DNA of 64,000 nucleotides from Epiperipatus broadwayi. Its lineage: Eukaryota; Onychophora; Udeonychophora; Euonychophora; Peripatidae. Positions 45,986-58,119 of this stretch are shown here, piece after piece. Numbering within the stretch: position 1 is the first letter of the stretch; each line of letters opens with the position of its first letter. The stretch spans positions 7,857,852 to 7,921,851 of the forward strand of contig JAQFVV010006220.1 of assembly GCA_028023455.1 (NCBI GenBank), in the 5' to 3' direction. Made by a program: the position numbers and the translations under genes. The notes beneath the pieces are model-generated. The model saw only the letters and a list, made by a program, of their open reading frames with translations, had not been told where the DNA came from and ran no database searches.

Positions 45986-46637
45986 ATGGTACATTATGTA
46001 CATCCCTGTGATAAATATTTTAAAAATTGCATATATATATTAAACGTATAAAAATAATTGTAGACTGTTTTCACCACACACATTTAATAATAAAAATACC
46101 TATAATACAAATATTAAAAAAAAAAATTACAGATACTTATTAAACTAAAATCACAAAACACCCTTTTTCTTTATTATAATGATGAAAATTGATGAAGTGT
46201 TGAGCACCAAGTAATTGCAAAGTGCACTAAAAATTAATATAAATTTTTTAGTTAATATTTTCATTTTTTTTTTTTTTGTGGGTTAGTGAATCAATGGATT
46301 CTGAAACAGTCTATATACCCAAAAAGTACTCGAAAAAAAATTGTAAAAATAAATTTGGGATATAGTAAAAAAATTGTTATGTCAATCACAGTAGTTTTGA
46401 TGTTTTTAATTCTGTATGAATTATGAGAAATAACTATAAAAAGTTTGTTTTGTAATATGTATATTATGATCATTTAAAAATACAATCGATCCACAATACA
46501 TGCATTCCAAGACTCCTTGCATACACTGCATATAGCAGTAACTCACATTTTGTTGATAAGCTATGACTACAATAGAATTTTATTTACTGAATTACATGTG
46601 TACTGTAGCTTTCAACATATACATGATGGTTTTCTAT

Positions 46638-46996
46638 GTGTACAGCAGGGGTCCCCAATCCTATGCCTGCGGGCACCATGGCGCCCGCAGACCATTTTAC
46701 GTGCCCGCTGCTATATCAAACACGATAAAAAATTATTTATCTGATACAAATAAATTTAATTTTTAAAATTTCTTATAAATTATTGCATTGTAATCAAATT
46801 GTAGGGCATACTATACTTTTACAGCGTTTATATGTTAAAATATTATTTTTGAAATAAATATTTTTGTACATTTTGTGTATTATTAATAATATCCAACTAT
46901 AAGTTTACATTGAAAAAATAAATGGTGCCCGCCACCTGGCCGGTATTATAGAATGGGCTCTTAAGTGCAAAAAGGTTGGGGATCCCTGTTGTACAG
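46638..46996. mobile_element. hAT-family MITE
   Basis: Element body 46646-46988. Termini CAGGGGTCCCCAATCCTATG and, reverse complemented, CAGGGATCCCCAACCTTTTT are hAT-type inverted repeats (CAGGGGTCCCCAA). They are flanked by an 8-bp target duplication, GTGTACAG (46638-46645) and TTGTACAG (46989-46996), one mismatch, which is the hAT length. Subterminal GC-rich blocks (GGGCACCATGGCGCCCGC) contrast with an AT-rich centre. At 343 bp it has no transposase and must have been moved by a related autonomous hAT. The two open frames across it are spurious. Confidence 0.85.
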
Positions 46997-48719
46997 TATG
47001 CATATATTAATAACCAAAATTAAAAAAGTAGTGAAGTTAATAAATTGAGAGAGTACATCCACATATTTGCCATGTATGTATTCACTCAATTCATATTCAA
47101 AAATAAATTTAAGATTTTTTTTTTTTAATAAAATGAACAATGAAATCTCAGACTTTCATTGCAATTAAAAACACTAGGTAAACCCCTTTTTCTTCAATAA
47201 ATTTTGTAGCAATCTCTTTATTAGCAATTAATGGTTTCTAATTGTTTTGATGTTTGTAAATCTATATTGGCTTGAGAATCTATAAAGCTACTCTTACTGG
47301 CTTTTAATCATTCAAATTCTCATTTGAAATCTTTCAAGTTTTAATCTTTATGAAACATAAGCATTTCTTTTTTTTTCTTGCCATTACTAAGTAACTTTCA
47401 TTTTATTGTCTAAGAAACATACTTAATGAATTTATTAAATTTCAAAAAAACTAACATTTTATTATGCAAAACACTATAAGACAAATTTATAAAGGATAAT
47501 AAAATAAAATATATGTGCTTTCAATATAAATTGAAAAACATGTTAATAAACATGAACATTTACAGTTCTCCATGCTACTTTATCCTAAGGTTATTTTCCA
47601 AATTCTGTTTGTGCTTTCTATTTAATTTTTTTTTTGGACAAACATATAAATGAAATAGTGTATATTATTTTGCAATTAAGTTTGAGAGATCAGTATTTGA
47701 AAATGTTAATTCAACATCTTTTGTTGATATTGTTATACAATTTGCCAAAAAAAAAAAAAAAAAAGGTAAAATAATTAAGAACTAAGGTAAAAATGATTTT
47801 GAAGAAACAATTATTCAAATTAAAAAGCCTTTAGACTAGACCTGAGAGTTAATTTCATTTACACTTTAGAACTGAAATGATTAAACAAACTTGCTTAACA
47901 ATACTTGTATGACATCTCTTCCACAAATATAGCACTTGTTTAGTAAAAATATTACCAATTCTTTTTGGAAATTAGATTAGGTTTTATTTTTTTGTATTTG
48001 ATTACTGTCTTATAATGAATTTAGGTTTAGCACACATAAGTTTAAACTTCTAAAAAATTTCATAAGGAGTGTTTCTTATCTGTATTATCTTCTATTTTGC
48101 CTTGCATTCTTCTCTTTTATAAATATATTTTAACATTTATTATTAATATACAAATTGGATTGTAGTAGCATACGATTATGATAGGGATAATTGATCATAG
48201 TCATGTTAGTATTTAATTCCAAAGTACACAAAAAACAATTATTATTGACTATTCTTGCATTGTGTTCAAAATCATAAACAGTAAGCCAAAAAGCATGAAA
48301 CTGTATTGCTGGTTTAAATACTGCAGCTAAATTAGAAAGTTTGATGTTGCTATTGGAGTGTACAGACTAATATCAAAAAAAATTTGATGTGGTAAAAAGT
48401 GGAAATGGATTGTTTGCATATTAATATTTTAGAAATGATCAAAATAAGATAAATTGAAATGAGTTTAGATCAGAATATATAACCTGTTATTCACATAAAA
48501 CACACTAAAAAAGATAGGCTATGGTTTACATTTCCAGGAAAGTGCTGCAAGAATGTATTGGATATAATTCCATTAATGATTGATATCACTTTGATTTTGT
48601 AGATAATAATTTAACATTATTAAAATATAAATCTATGCTCCAATAAATAAAAAATTGAAAAGCTTACAATCAAATGCAGAAATAAATTAGCAAAATTTGC
48701 AGGCAGAACTTACAAGTTG
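46997..48719. other. AT-rich intergenic stretch
   Basis: Nothing recognised. Confidence 0.5.
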
Positions 48720-49145
48720 GATATGAATCAATCATCATCATTATCAATCCACTGCAGGATGAAGGTCTCTCCAAGTTTAATCCATCTCCGATCTTTAGCT
48801 TTTCTTCTCCACATCACCCCTGCACACTTTCTTATTTCATCCATCCATCTCACATGTGGTCTCTTTCTGCATCTTTTACAATCTCTTGGAATCCAGTTTA
48901 GAATTTCAATTGTCCATCTATTATCATCTCTTCCAGCAATATGTCCAGCCCAACTCTACTTCAATCTTTTAATTTTTTCACTGAGGTCAGTAACACCTGT
49001 TTGTTCTCTTACCCATACATTATGTTTTTGATCTCTTCTTGTTACTCCCAACATACATCTCTCCATACTTCTTTGAGTGGTCTGAAGTCTGTATTGCTCT
49101 TCTATTGAGTGTCCAAGTCTCAGATCCATAAGTAAGAACTTTAAA
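48720..49145 (-). mobile_element. RTE LINE 3' fragment, copy 2
   Basis: Minus-strand copy closely similar to 12045-12478: LTYGSETWTLN, RCMLGVTRR, and NVWVREQTGV peptides are still readable. It ends with the same (TGA)n-type tail (CATCATCATTATC at 48732-48744). It is truncated just upstream of the YGSETW segment, so only the last ~420 bp remain. Similar to copy 1 and younger than copy 3. Confidence 0.8.
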
Positions 49146-50117
49146 TAGAAATGTATCAGAAGGATGAACAAACTTTTGTAAATTTAAAGTTCTTATTGTC
49201 AATATATTATTTAAAGCAAATTACTAATTACAGTATTAACAATCAGATTGATTACAAAAATTGTTTCCATTCTTCATATAGTTTAGAAAAAGCATTATCA
49301 GGTGCAAATCATAAATCACTCATGACTAAAATGAAACTGAAAATGTTTGCTATAAACCTGTTATTGATATTAGAAATATCTTATTAGTTTCAGGAAAAGC
49401 CAAATTATTTTAATGTTTTAGATATAGCTGATAGTGATCATCAGATAAACTGGATCATAATGAAAGAAAAAAAAAAGAATTGAAAGCAAATTTGAAGCAG
49501 TTGAAACAACCAGAAAAATTAAAACAAATACAACTGATTGAAAATTACAAATCAAAAAAGAATAACTATCTTTTATGGGACTTATAAGAAAAATATGAGG
49601 TTTTTCCATGTTTCCAAGAACAACTATCTTCATCTTACTCTACAGCCATCTATTGTAAGCTGGCTTTTTCGTCCATCAGAAAGAATTAGAATTTAAACCT
49701 GTAACTAATCCATTTATCATTCACATTTTATTCCTTTATATTATTTGAGCAAATATTATCTTGAAATTAAAAAAAAAAACCTTAAGGTTTTAAACCCAAG
49801 CCAACTTCCTTGCATAATAATATATAACTCTAGGTCAATTTCTATATATTTTGGAGGCCTCCATTTTGTTTAACATTCTATTCCTAGATTAGGAAGATTA
49901 ATACTAACAATTTTATCTCATATGCATATTCAAATGTTTCCAAAAGCAATTATCTTTACCACATTTTGAGAGCTAGTCACTACAACTTGGAATAACCAAT
50001 GGACCCAAGATAATATAGCATTATAATATTCCAGTTTCTAATTTTTGACTTTGTAACCAAAAAATATGATTCAAAAATTAAGGGGGCAGGGTAGAGTTGA
50101 AATTTAGCATGAATAAC
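49146..50117. other. No supported gene
   Basis: A lysine/glutamine-rich + frame near 49465-49660 (ELKANLKQLKQPEKLKQIQ) looks protein-like but has no recognisable domain and contains stops. The rest is AT-rich. Confidence 0.3.
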
Positions 50118-50182
50118 ATATATAAAGGAATAAAATGAAACTAATATATATAAAGGAATAAAATGAAACTATTATATATATA
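50118..50182. repeat. Short tandem duplication, ~31 bp
   Basis: TATATAAAGGAATAAAATGAAACTA is repeated twice in direct order with a TA-rich end. Confidence 0.7.
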
Positions 50183-50289
50183 AGTGCAATAGTCCGGGGA
50201 TATTATGGCACTAAACCCATTTGGCCTTCATATGTCACAAATTTACAGTAGATGGCTCTAGCATAGAATGAAATATTTCAATAAATATA

Positions 50290-50400
50290 TGAAAAGGTCA
50301 TTAGCCAAGAGGTCATCGCAGTTGCCTTGCAAGCAAGTAGTTGGTTGCAGACGGTTGTGGGTTCGCTTCCCAGCTGATGCTATGACATTGGCATAAAAAT
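50290..50400 (+). mobile_element. tRNA-derived SINE head
   Basis: A-box-like TTAGCCAAGAGG (50301-50312) and B-box GGTTCGCTTCC (50360-50370, one change from GGTTCGANTCC) at pol III spacing, with an acceptor-like GGTCAT/ATGAC pairing. The CTGATG...GGCATAAAA sequence after the B-box loosely recalls a decayed hammerhead, as in the other tRNA-like units. Not a valid tRNA: the anticodon arm is extended. 3' boundary unknown. Confidence 0.55.
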
Positions 50401-51899
50401 GAGATATTTAAAATATATAGACACTGATGTGGTAACATCTATAATTATGTGAGCAAATTGGCTTGGGCTCAAAATCTTAATTTTAAAATTTTAGATAATG
50501 CTGAATAATATACAGGACTCAAGAGATAGCTATTAGATTCATAAGTGCATTGGTTTCATTTTTGAATTCTAATAATCATTGACAAACATAAAAGCCCAAA
50601 ATTGAGAAAAATTACATATTTTTCCGATCTCTTAATTGCTCTCAGTCAATCTTTAAAAAATTACACGAACATATTTGCTTCTAGGGGCCTTATTAGAAAC
50701 ACATTTTCTGGCTTTAAAATCATTAAAGCATCAATTTAAAAGGCTTCCATTTCTTCAAGTTATTACAAAGAACTTTGTATTAGTGGCGCTAAGATTAAAT
50801 TTTTACGATTTCAAAATAAATTAGTTTTCTATTTAAAATATCCCTGCTGTTTTTTTTAAAAAAAATACTGATTACACGAAAATATTTGCCATATGATCTT
50901 TTTCCTATAGCTTTAAATGAGATGTCATATCAATGGCAAAATAAAATGTTTACAATTATTTATGACTAGATTCCAACATTTTGAAATAAGAATAACACGA
51001 CATGAGGCGAATAATTTCAAAATTGTCTAATGATCAAGTCCTTTTGCTATTATTTGGTTTACTATTTTAACTATTAAATCCAGAATTTTTTACAATTTCT
51101 GGCAGATTTATAATACAATGTTCATATACTATAAAAGAAAATAAAGCTTTTATTTTTTCTTATCATGCTTGATGTTTTTTCATCTGTTGAAATTACTTTG
51201 TTGATAATTCTGAAATTGCAGCACATATAATTTCACCTTGAGCTTATTCTTTAAGAGAGAATAATACAATCCTTTATTTGATCCGTAACTATTACATATT
51301 GATCTAAATAAGTTAAAATCCCTTATATCACCTTATATCACATTTGTCATAAATAAGGGAAAATGCAGATGCTCTTTTAAATTATCAACTTTTTGTAAGA
51401 TTATAGCAATTTTTATAGTTCTGTCACAAATAGTTATAACAGATGAGATGTCTGAATGTAATTTCCTTGTCGCTTTTATTTTTAAAATCATTGAAAGATG
51501 TACTGCCACATTTAGAAAGCCTTTTTAAAATATATTCTCTATCGATAGTTTTCCATGTTTAGCAATCTTTTGAGAAGCAAAACTATCATAATATTAATGA
51601 AAGATTGCACCCACTTAATAAAGATATTGATTGTGGCAAATTTTCATTAGAGTTCCATCAGTTTTGTATAATCTCGGGAGAGGATATTTTTCTGTAAGTG
51701 GCATTTTGTAAAAAAGTGGATTCAATATCAGATTTCTTATTATTAGATAATCAAATATATTGCAATTCTTGTGGTTCTACTGAATTATTTTATTATTATA
51801 CACTATATAGGATAGATTAGTGATATAGAGACAAAAAACAACAGTAGTACCTAGGCTAGTGTCGGTAACATCAATAGATAAGAGCTGACTTAAAGTTGG
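50401..51899. other. AT-rich intergenic stretch
   Basis: Nothing recognised. Confidence 0.5.
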
Positions 51900-53215
51900 A
51901 CTTTATACAGTTATAAGGAATGAAGAAGGGGTAAATATTGAAGGTAAGACTTGAATATATTGGTCTTTGTAAAAATGGGAAAAAGTTGGCTTTTGGTCTT
52001 TGTAAAAATGGGAAAAAGTTGGCTTTTCATCAAAAAATTCTAAAGTTTTAAAAGAATGTATAGTATCAAATTTGATGATGGATAACAATATCATTTCCAA
52101 AATAGTAAAACCCAACTTGTCAAAGAACTCTGTAGTTAAATCTAAAAAAATGAAAGCAATTAATAATAATTTGGGTAATAACAATCTTGAACACTCTAAA
52201 GTAAAGTCAGATGGTAACTTTTAATTCATCTCCCAAAACAGAGTTTTGATGTTTTCCATTTCTAACATATCAGATTCTCACAATAATGTTTCTACTGTTC
52301 CCTCAAGCCCTGTAATGAATTTAGAAGTTATAACCTGCTGAAAATCAGATCAATTTTGACCATATTAACATGGTAATCAATGACTTGACCGATAATTATG
52401 ATTATAATTGAGAAATTATTAATGGTAATGATCTCTTAGTTGGAAAATTTAATGAATCAATATACAATGCTGACAAAGTTGGCCACAACTTCCCGAAGCA
52501 AACATTTGTAGGAAAAAGGGCAATTCACCTATAAATGCAAACTCACAACATTTGTAGGAAAAAGGGCAATTCACCTATAAATGCAAACTCATCAGATAAA
52601 TATTATAATAGATAAACAGGTTTGTCCTGTCTAGCATTGAAAGTCAGGATTCTATATTGCTTGCTTCAGACATCCAGACAGACTGAGCTGATGATTTACC
52701 AAAGAAAATTTCTTAATAGACCCATAAAAATATTGATAACTCGGCAATAGGTTAGCAAAAAGACATTCAAAAAATTAACAATAAATCAGGATCGGCCTTC
52801 TCCCTCTGATCAGTGATTCCAATATTTCAATAGAGGAAAAATCAAAAGTTTGTTGCTAATCTAAATAGAGGTGCCTATAACTTCAAGGTTAAAAAAATCA
52901 GACTGCAGAAACGACCTATGTTTAATACTCAAATGATTTTAAGTAACCATACTAAAGATGGGGGATGAAATGGTACACAACTTCTATACAGGATCCAAAA
53001 GCAGAATATCTTGACTAAATGGAAAACTAATTTGAGGCAGAATTTTCCTGTGATTAATATAGTCAACTGGACAAATTTGATATTTCCTATTAAAAACCAG
53101 TTGAATCAAATATACTTCAATCCAAAATATCTTATGCATTGTAAACAGTCGGGTTTAAACCCTAGTTACAATGTAGAAAGGCGCACACATATGTTATATA
53201 GTTTAAAATGAGTTT
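51900..53215 (+). pseudogene. Degenerate coding relic, possible LINE ORF1
   Basis: Broken + frames give protein-like segments: MDNNIISKIVKPNLSKNSVV (from about 52078), KFNESIYNADKVGHNFPK (about 52445-52500), and a 66-codon open piece at 53011-53211 (MTKWKTNLRQNFPVINIVNW...). The serine/asparagine/lysine-rich character and the location upstream of a Tx1-like LINE on the same strand make an ORF1 N-terminal region plausible, but the intervening island (53220-54740) argues against simple continuity. It carries a 33-bp exact tandem duplication (51962-51994, 51995-52027) and a 46-bp one (52501-52546, 52547-52590). No known domain identified. Confidence 0.3.
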
Positions 53216-53219
53216 TCAT

Positions 53220-54735
53220 ATAATTTGATTTTATTTCGTTTTAGTATTTATTTTTGTAGTGGGAGAAAATGTTTAAAATTTTATTAAAGTAAGAAAAGAG
53301 GGAGTGGGGGGGAAATTTGCGTTTTGTTTTTGTAAAAGTGGTATATGTATGTATTTGCGGTGTGGATAGACAATTTTAGAAAACGAGCGTATGAATACAT
53401 TTTGGATCCAAGATAAGAGATTATTGTAAGAAAAAGAAAAAAAAAGAAATATATTAAACATCGAAAATCTTATCTGGGGAATTTGAATGAAAATTAGAAA
53501 GAAGGTTGAAGTAAAAAGTTTCCGGAATGTTAATTGCCAAAATGTCCGAAGGTGCGAAAAGTTCTTTCTGCTTATTAGCTTAACTGGCCATCTATACCAC
53601 GTGGTGGGGAAGAAGGGGACGGACTGTGTTTGCGAAAACAAAAGAAAAAGTGACAGGGGGAGTGAGATGTAGTTTTTTTTTTTTAACTAGTGTCAGATTA
53701 TTTTTGGTCTTCAAAGAGGAAAGAAAAAAGAAAGAAATATTTTCATTTTTTTTTATATATATTGAAGAAGAATAGCTAAGGCTACGGCCGAATATGAGTA
53801 CAGTGGGGTAAAGGCTTAAGCGTGCTGGGATTTCTGGACCTTGCCCCGAAGAGGCCATGCAGCAGTGACCGGAGAACATCGACCGGAGACCTATCAACTT
53901 TTCGCAAGGGAATCGATCCGACTCGGAATGAACTGAAGCGTGATGAACTGTCTCGTACGTTTTGCTTCGGATTTCATGTGTTTTTCTTTCTTATTTTGAT
54001 ATCCCCGGGGATCACATCGGACAAAAATTGCAGGTAATATGAACTTAAGATATTTTATTTTCCAAATATTATTACGTTTTCTGAAACTCTCAAGGAGAAC
54101 GAACCAAGGCAAGAGACTTATATTTTTTTTTTTAAGATAAGGCCATTTTGAATACAGCTGATTAGATTTTATCTGTGTATACGTTCGTTTTTCTTATTCT
54201 ATTGAAAATCCACACAGAATACATATATAGGTTTTATTGGGTTATGTAAATGTTAAATGGATCCGGGAAATATATTTTTATTAAAAGCAGAAAATATTAT
54301 AATAAAAGATATGTTATATTAAGGTATATTGCATGTGTGTGTGTTATTATTTGACTCATGGAATATAGTTCATAAATTTAGACGATTGATCCGAGTTTCG
54401 TTGTTGGTTGCATAGAGTTTCTCCCGTACATTTTTCCTACGGTTTATTAGCCACCCGCCCTGAGTACTGAGCTAGTGGAGAGGCCCTATTACTATCGTAT
54501 TCTTCTCTTCCAGCATAATACTTATGTAAAAAGTAAGTTTGGCGCTTGGAGTCAATGATTGACGTCCATAAATATGCTGTGAGAGAAATACGAAATTTCT
54601 TATCACTATTTTTTTTTGCTCAAAAAGAAAAAGGGGAAATATAGATATTATTTTTTTTATGATAAGAACTAATAAGTATACGGTAAACGAGTACACCCGT
54701 TACAGCATAGAAAGTTAATGCTGGGATAGTCAAAT
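53220..54735 (+). promoter_or_regulatory. CpG-enriched island with possible first exon
   Basis: Bases 53330-54035 have many CpGs (for example 53820-54025), a purine-rich tract (53600-53740) and a palindromic CACGTG E-box at 53599-53604, unlike any neighbouring DNA. A + frame at 53822-54036 ends FCFGFHVFFFLILISPGITSDKNC, a hydrophobic stretch followed by a polar segment that would suit a signal peptide. A consensus-like donor CAG|GTAATA lies at 54033/54034. However there is no in-frame ATG, so the exon could equally be 5' UTR. No downstream exon was recognised; the gene, if real, would continue right with a long intron. Confidence 0.4.
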
Positions 54736-55621
54736 TCACCTGTTTATAGGCCTCCTGTAATCTCTTTAACCCTATATGAAGAAATATGACTCAGATGATC
54801 AAATAGATGAGGCCATTCTCGATGATAGGATTCCAGACTCCCTTAGTGTTAATAAATATCCTGCAGCCAATATACCTTCATGAAAAGAGTACAAAGATAT
54901 TAATAAGTTCAACCAATCAGTCCCTCAACTCCTCATTAAATCTTTTTAAAAAAATTTCAGAACCCACTCACATTAATCATATCAGCCACCTCTAATGATA
55001 TTAAACCCATGAAATTCTTGATAAATTAATTTTATAACATCTTAAAACTTAATGACCATTGGAAGCTTATTACTAGAGTTTACCAATATGTGAATAAATG
55101 CCACTTGATCCTCAAATTTTCTTCCACTGTATTTAAAAGTATTTTTAAAAACAACTATAGGAGGAATGGCGTTACCAGATCTAGATATTAAAATATCAGC
55201 TAAAGGCACCATTAAGAACTTTTCCAGGGTTTGAAGCTTCTGTTGTACAGCTATGAAAAGATCTCATGAATTTAAATATCTATAAAAAAGATGTGGGTTC
55301 TCATGTACTAATACGGCCACATTCAACAGATCTCTGCAAAAACATAATCACTGTAAACATTTTAAGGAGTTCCCTCATAGCATTGTCTTTGTAAGTGCAG
55401 GGATCATCTGATTAAAGATTTCCCAGGAAAATATGTGTGAAATGTAAAAGCAAAAACTCCAGATTCCATAAATGTCTGTTTGGATCAGCTTCTCAGATCC
55501 CCCAAACTAATAAAGACCTTCATTCAGTCTACCCTATCATTTTTAGGTAATCAATCTAAAGATTTTATTTGCCATGAGACTCAATCCAATTAGTCCTGTT
55601 CTAACCAGTTACACAAATTAA

Positions 55622-56092
55622 AAAAATGTTTTGCCAGTGGAAGGCTGGGCTGCGCTGGAGTCTGAAAATGTATCTTCTGTTGCAAACTCTTCTTGGAGTT
55701 ATAGAACTCTGGAAAGTGATATGGTCCTTGTGCCTCCTCCCATTTTGAGAGCTCACAATTACCTCAAAGAACTCCAAGATTGGTCAAAAGGGAGAGAACT
55801 ATCTGCAATTATGGATGAGTGTAATATTGATCTAAATGAGACATCTAGCGACTCCAGCACCATTTGTGGCTCCAAAAATGAATCATCTACACCAAAGAAA
55901 TTCATAGCAAAAAAGAAAAAGGTAAACACAGTTGAGGATGGACTGGGCATTTTCAAAGCCAATTGGTCAGCCAGATCTGACAGTGTCACAGTTCTTGCTA
56001 TTCCTTCAGACCTCCCTATTTTGATGGAAGGGGTCATGTACACCTGTGACATCACAGAAGGGGAACACCCACAAAACCCAATAATCTCTTAA
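55622..56092 (+). pseudogene. LINE ORF1 C-terminal region
   Basis: Open from 55622 to the TAA at 56090-56092, about 156 codons, with no upstream ATG in frame; the stop at 55619 cuts it from the knuckle-bearing upstream part. The peptide is serine/acidic-rich (LNETSSDSSTICGSKNESS), then a basic patch (KKFIAKKKKV), then FKANWSARSDSVTVLAIPSDLPILMEGV. ORF1 proteins of L1/Tx1 elements bind element RNA; nothing here identifies a specific fold beyond position. The antisense 98-codon frame is its shadow. Confidence 0.55.
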
Positions 56093-56329
56093 TGAAAATT
56101 AAAATAATAGGGGTAAACATTAGGGGATTAAACTCATTGCAGAGCCTATGCCATCCTGAGCTGGTTTCAGCAAGTCATGGAAGGGGTCATGTACACCTGT
56201 GACATCACAGAAGGGGAACACCCACAAAACCCAATAATCTCTTAATGAAAATTAAAATAATAGGGGTAAACATTAGGGGATTAAACTCATTGCAGAGCCT
56301 ATGCCATCCTGAGCTGGTTTCAGCAAGTC
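56024..56329 (+). repeat. 153-bp tandem duplication across ORF1/ORF2 junction
   Basis: 56024-56176 and 56177-56329 are almost identical and both contain the ORF1 end, the TAATG overlap and the ORF2 start. The second copy's ATG (56245) is the one in frame with the rest of the endonuclease. Confidence 0.85.
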
Positions 56330-56712
56330 ACTGGATATGTTTTGCAGAAACAAAGCTCCACATACACAGCAACAAAAAGATTGTGAAGATAGTGAACTTC
56401 CTTGGTTTATTCCATAGCATCATCACCTTCTGGTGGTGTAGGATCATGATAAAATGCAACTCTAAGATAAAATGCAACTCTAAATTTACACACTATAAAC
56501 TAATCCATATAGACATGAACTGTGTTATAATAAATTTTTTCATTGGGAATAAAAGTTTAAATGTAATTTACTTGTACTTACAGAACAGCACAATCCTCGA
56601 AGTCATAAACATGATCAATGTAGCCCTTGCTTCTAATTCTTTATCCACAGTCCTGCTACATGATTTCAACCTACCTTACAGCACTTTTGACAAGATTCAT
56701 CCATTTTCTTAA
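56245..56712 (+). pseudogene. LINE APE-type endonuclease relic (ORF2 N-terminus)
   Basis: A 155-codon frame starting MKIKIIGVNIRGLNS, the typical opening of L1/Tx1 apurinic-like endonucleases (Asn of the active site in GxNIRG). WICFAETKL follows (catalytic Glu), and LLHDFNLPYSTFD appears later (the GDFN metal/active-site motif, with G changed to H). This domain nicks the target for primed reverse transcription. It is shorter than the usual ~230 residues: internal loss follows residue ~60, and the frame closes at 56710-56712 near a 108-bp tandem duplication. Inactive. Confidence 0.75.
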
Positions 56713-56826
56713 CACACCATGATCAATGTAGTCCTTGCTTCTAATTCTTTATCCATAGTCCTACTACATGATTTCAACCTATCATACAGCACTTTTGACA
56801 AGATTCATCCATTTTCTTAACACACC
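56611..56826 (+). repeat. 108-bp tandem duplication in LINE
   Basis: Units 56611-56718 and 56719-56826, each beginning ATGATCAATGTAG and ending CTTAACACACC, about 94% alike. Confidence 0.85.
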
Positions 56827-57219
56827 ACCTATCAGCTCAAGGTTTCTTTTTTTCAGAATGCATACTCATTTTATACAAAACAATACATCACATTGATTGA
56901 TCTGGTGTACTACCAGACATTCACTTCCAAATTGAGACATCTTTTGAACTTGTAATTTTTTCAGATCACCTCGTTCTTATAATATATATTCAGCTAGGAT
57001 GCCCATTTTATCATAAAGGTGGGCAAGCAAGAATGCCTAGAATGATTAATAAATTTACCTCCCCAGAGATGTTTTTTCAGAGTCCTATATATATATTTCC
57101 ACAAAGCCAAACTGTTATCTTGTGCCCCAGTTGATGGATGGCTCACATATACTGAAATCCTTAGAGCCATATCCAACAATTATACTGAGCAAAAGGGTCC
57201 TTTTATATTATTAAAACAT

Positions 57220-57690
57220 ATGGAGTCAATTCACACTGCAATGAATTTGTTCCCCCTCATCATCGAATATTGAGAGTATCCTGGACCTAGAGTATCGTTA
57301 TAAGGAGAAACAAAGGGTGCTAGCTGAAATCATCAAACGAACTATAAGGTATTCCTAGCCAAGGCATGCCTGGACAAGAGGCTGCATAATATGGGCATTA
57401 GGTGCTAAGCAAAAACTTATGACACCTATGTTTATTAAAACATATGGAGTCAATTCACACTGCAATGAATTTGTTCCCTTTCATCATCGAATATGGAGTC
57501 AATTCACACTGCAATGAATTTGTTCCCCCTCATCATCAAATACTGAGAGTATCCTGGACCTCGAGTATCGGTATATGGAGAAAGGGTGCTAGCTGAAATC
57601 ATCAAAAGAACTAAGGTACTCCTAGCCAAGGCATGGCTGGACAAGAGGCTACATAATATGGGCATTGGGTGCTAAGCAAAAACTTATGAC
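57220..57690 (+). repeat. Repeated segments in LINE (224 and 49 bp periods)
   Basis: ATGGAGTCAATTCACACTGC starts at 57220, 57444 and 57493. The first and third are followed by long matching tails (GAGAGTATCCTGGACCT, GGTGCTAGCTGAAATCATCA, CCTAGCCAAGGCATG), so a 270-bp unit was duplicated and the junction partly triplicated. A further 69-bp duplication lies at 57795-57932. Confidence 0.8.
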
Positions 57691-58119
57691 ATCTATGTTT
57701 ATTGTTGAAGATGGAGTCAACTTCATTGTTTCCTTGATGCTAATTATCATTTATAAAATTTTTTTCTGGAAAAATTTCAGGCTGCATTGATACCTAACTT
57801 TAGAATCACTTACAGTATCGACCTTATAAAAATCATGACATTTCCTATCAACAGATCCTTGCTAACTTTAGAATCACTTACAGTAATCGACCTTATAAAA
57901 ATCATGACATTATCTATCAACAGATCCTTTCTAAATTAAAATCCTTCCTGAAAAACTCACCCTGGGCCCCACAGTCTCCCTAGATTTCTCTTGCTACACC
58001 TAGCCCACTTTACTGTTCCAATTGTCAGCAGTCTTCTGGATACTTTGGCATCCACTTGCTTGGGCATTGCTAGGCTTATACCCAATTACATTGGTGCCCT
58101 TCATAAAGAAGAGCAGCCA

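Noticed and set aside
48717-49031. 104-codon + strand open frame
   Set aside because: Antisense shadow of the second RTE copy.
50301-50370. Functional tRNA gene
   Set aside because: A and B boxes are present, but the arms do not form a standard cloverleaf and the anticodon region is too long; SINE head fits better.
53592-53897. Minus-strand 101-codon frame in the CpG island
   Set aside because: No domain, interrupted composition and no splice support; the + strand donor is the stronger signal.
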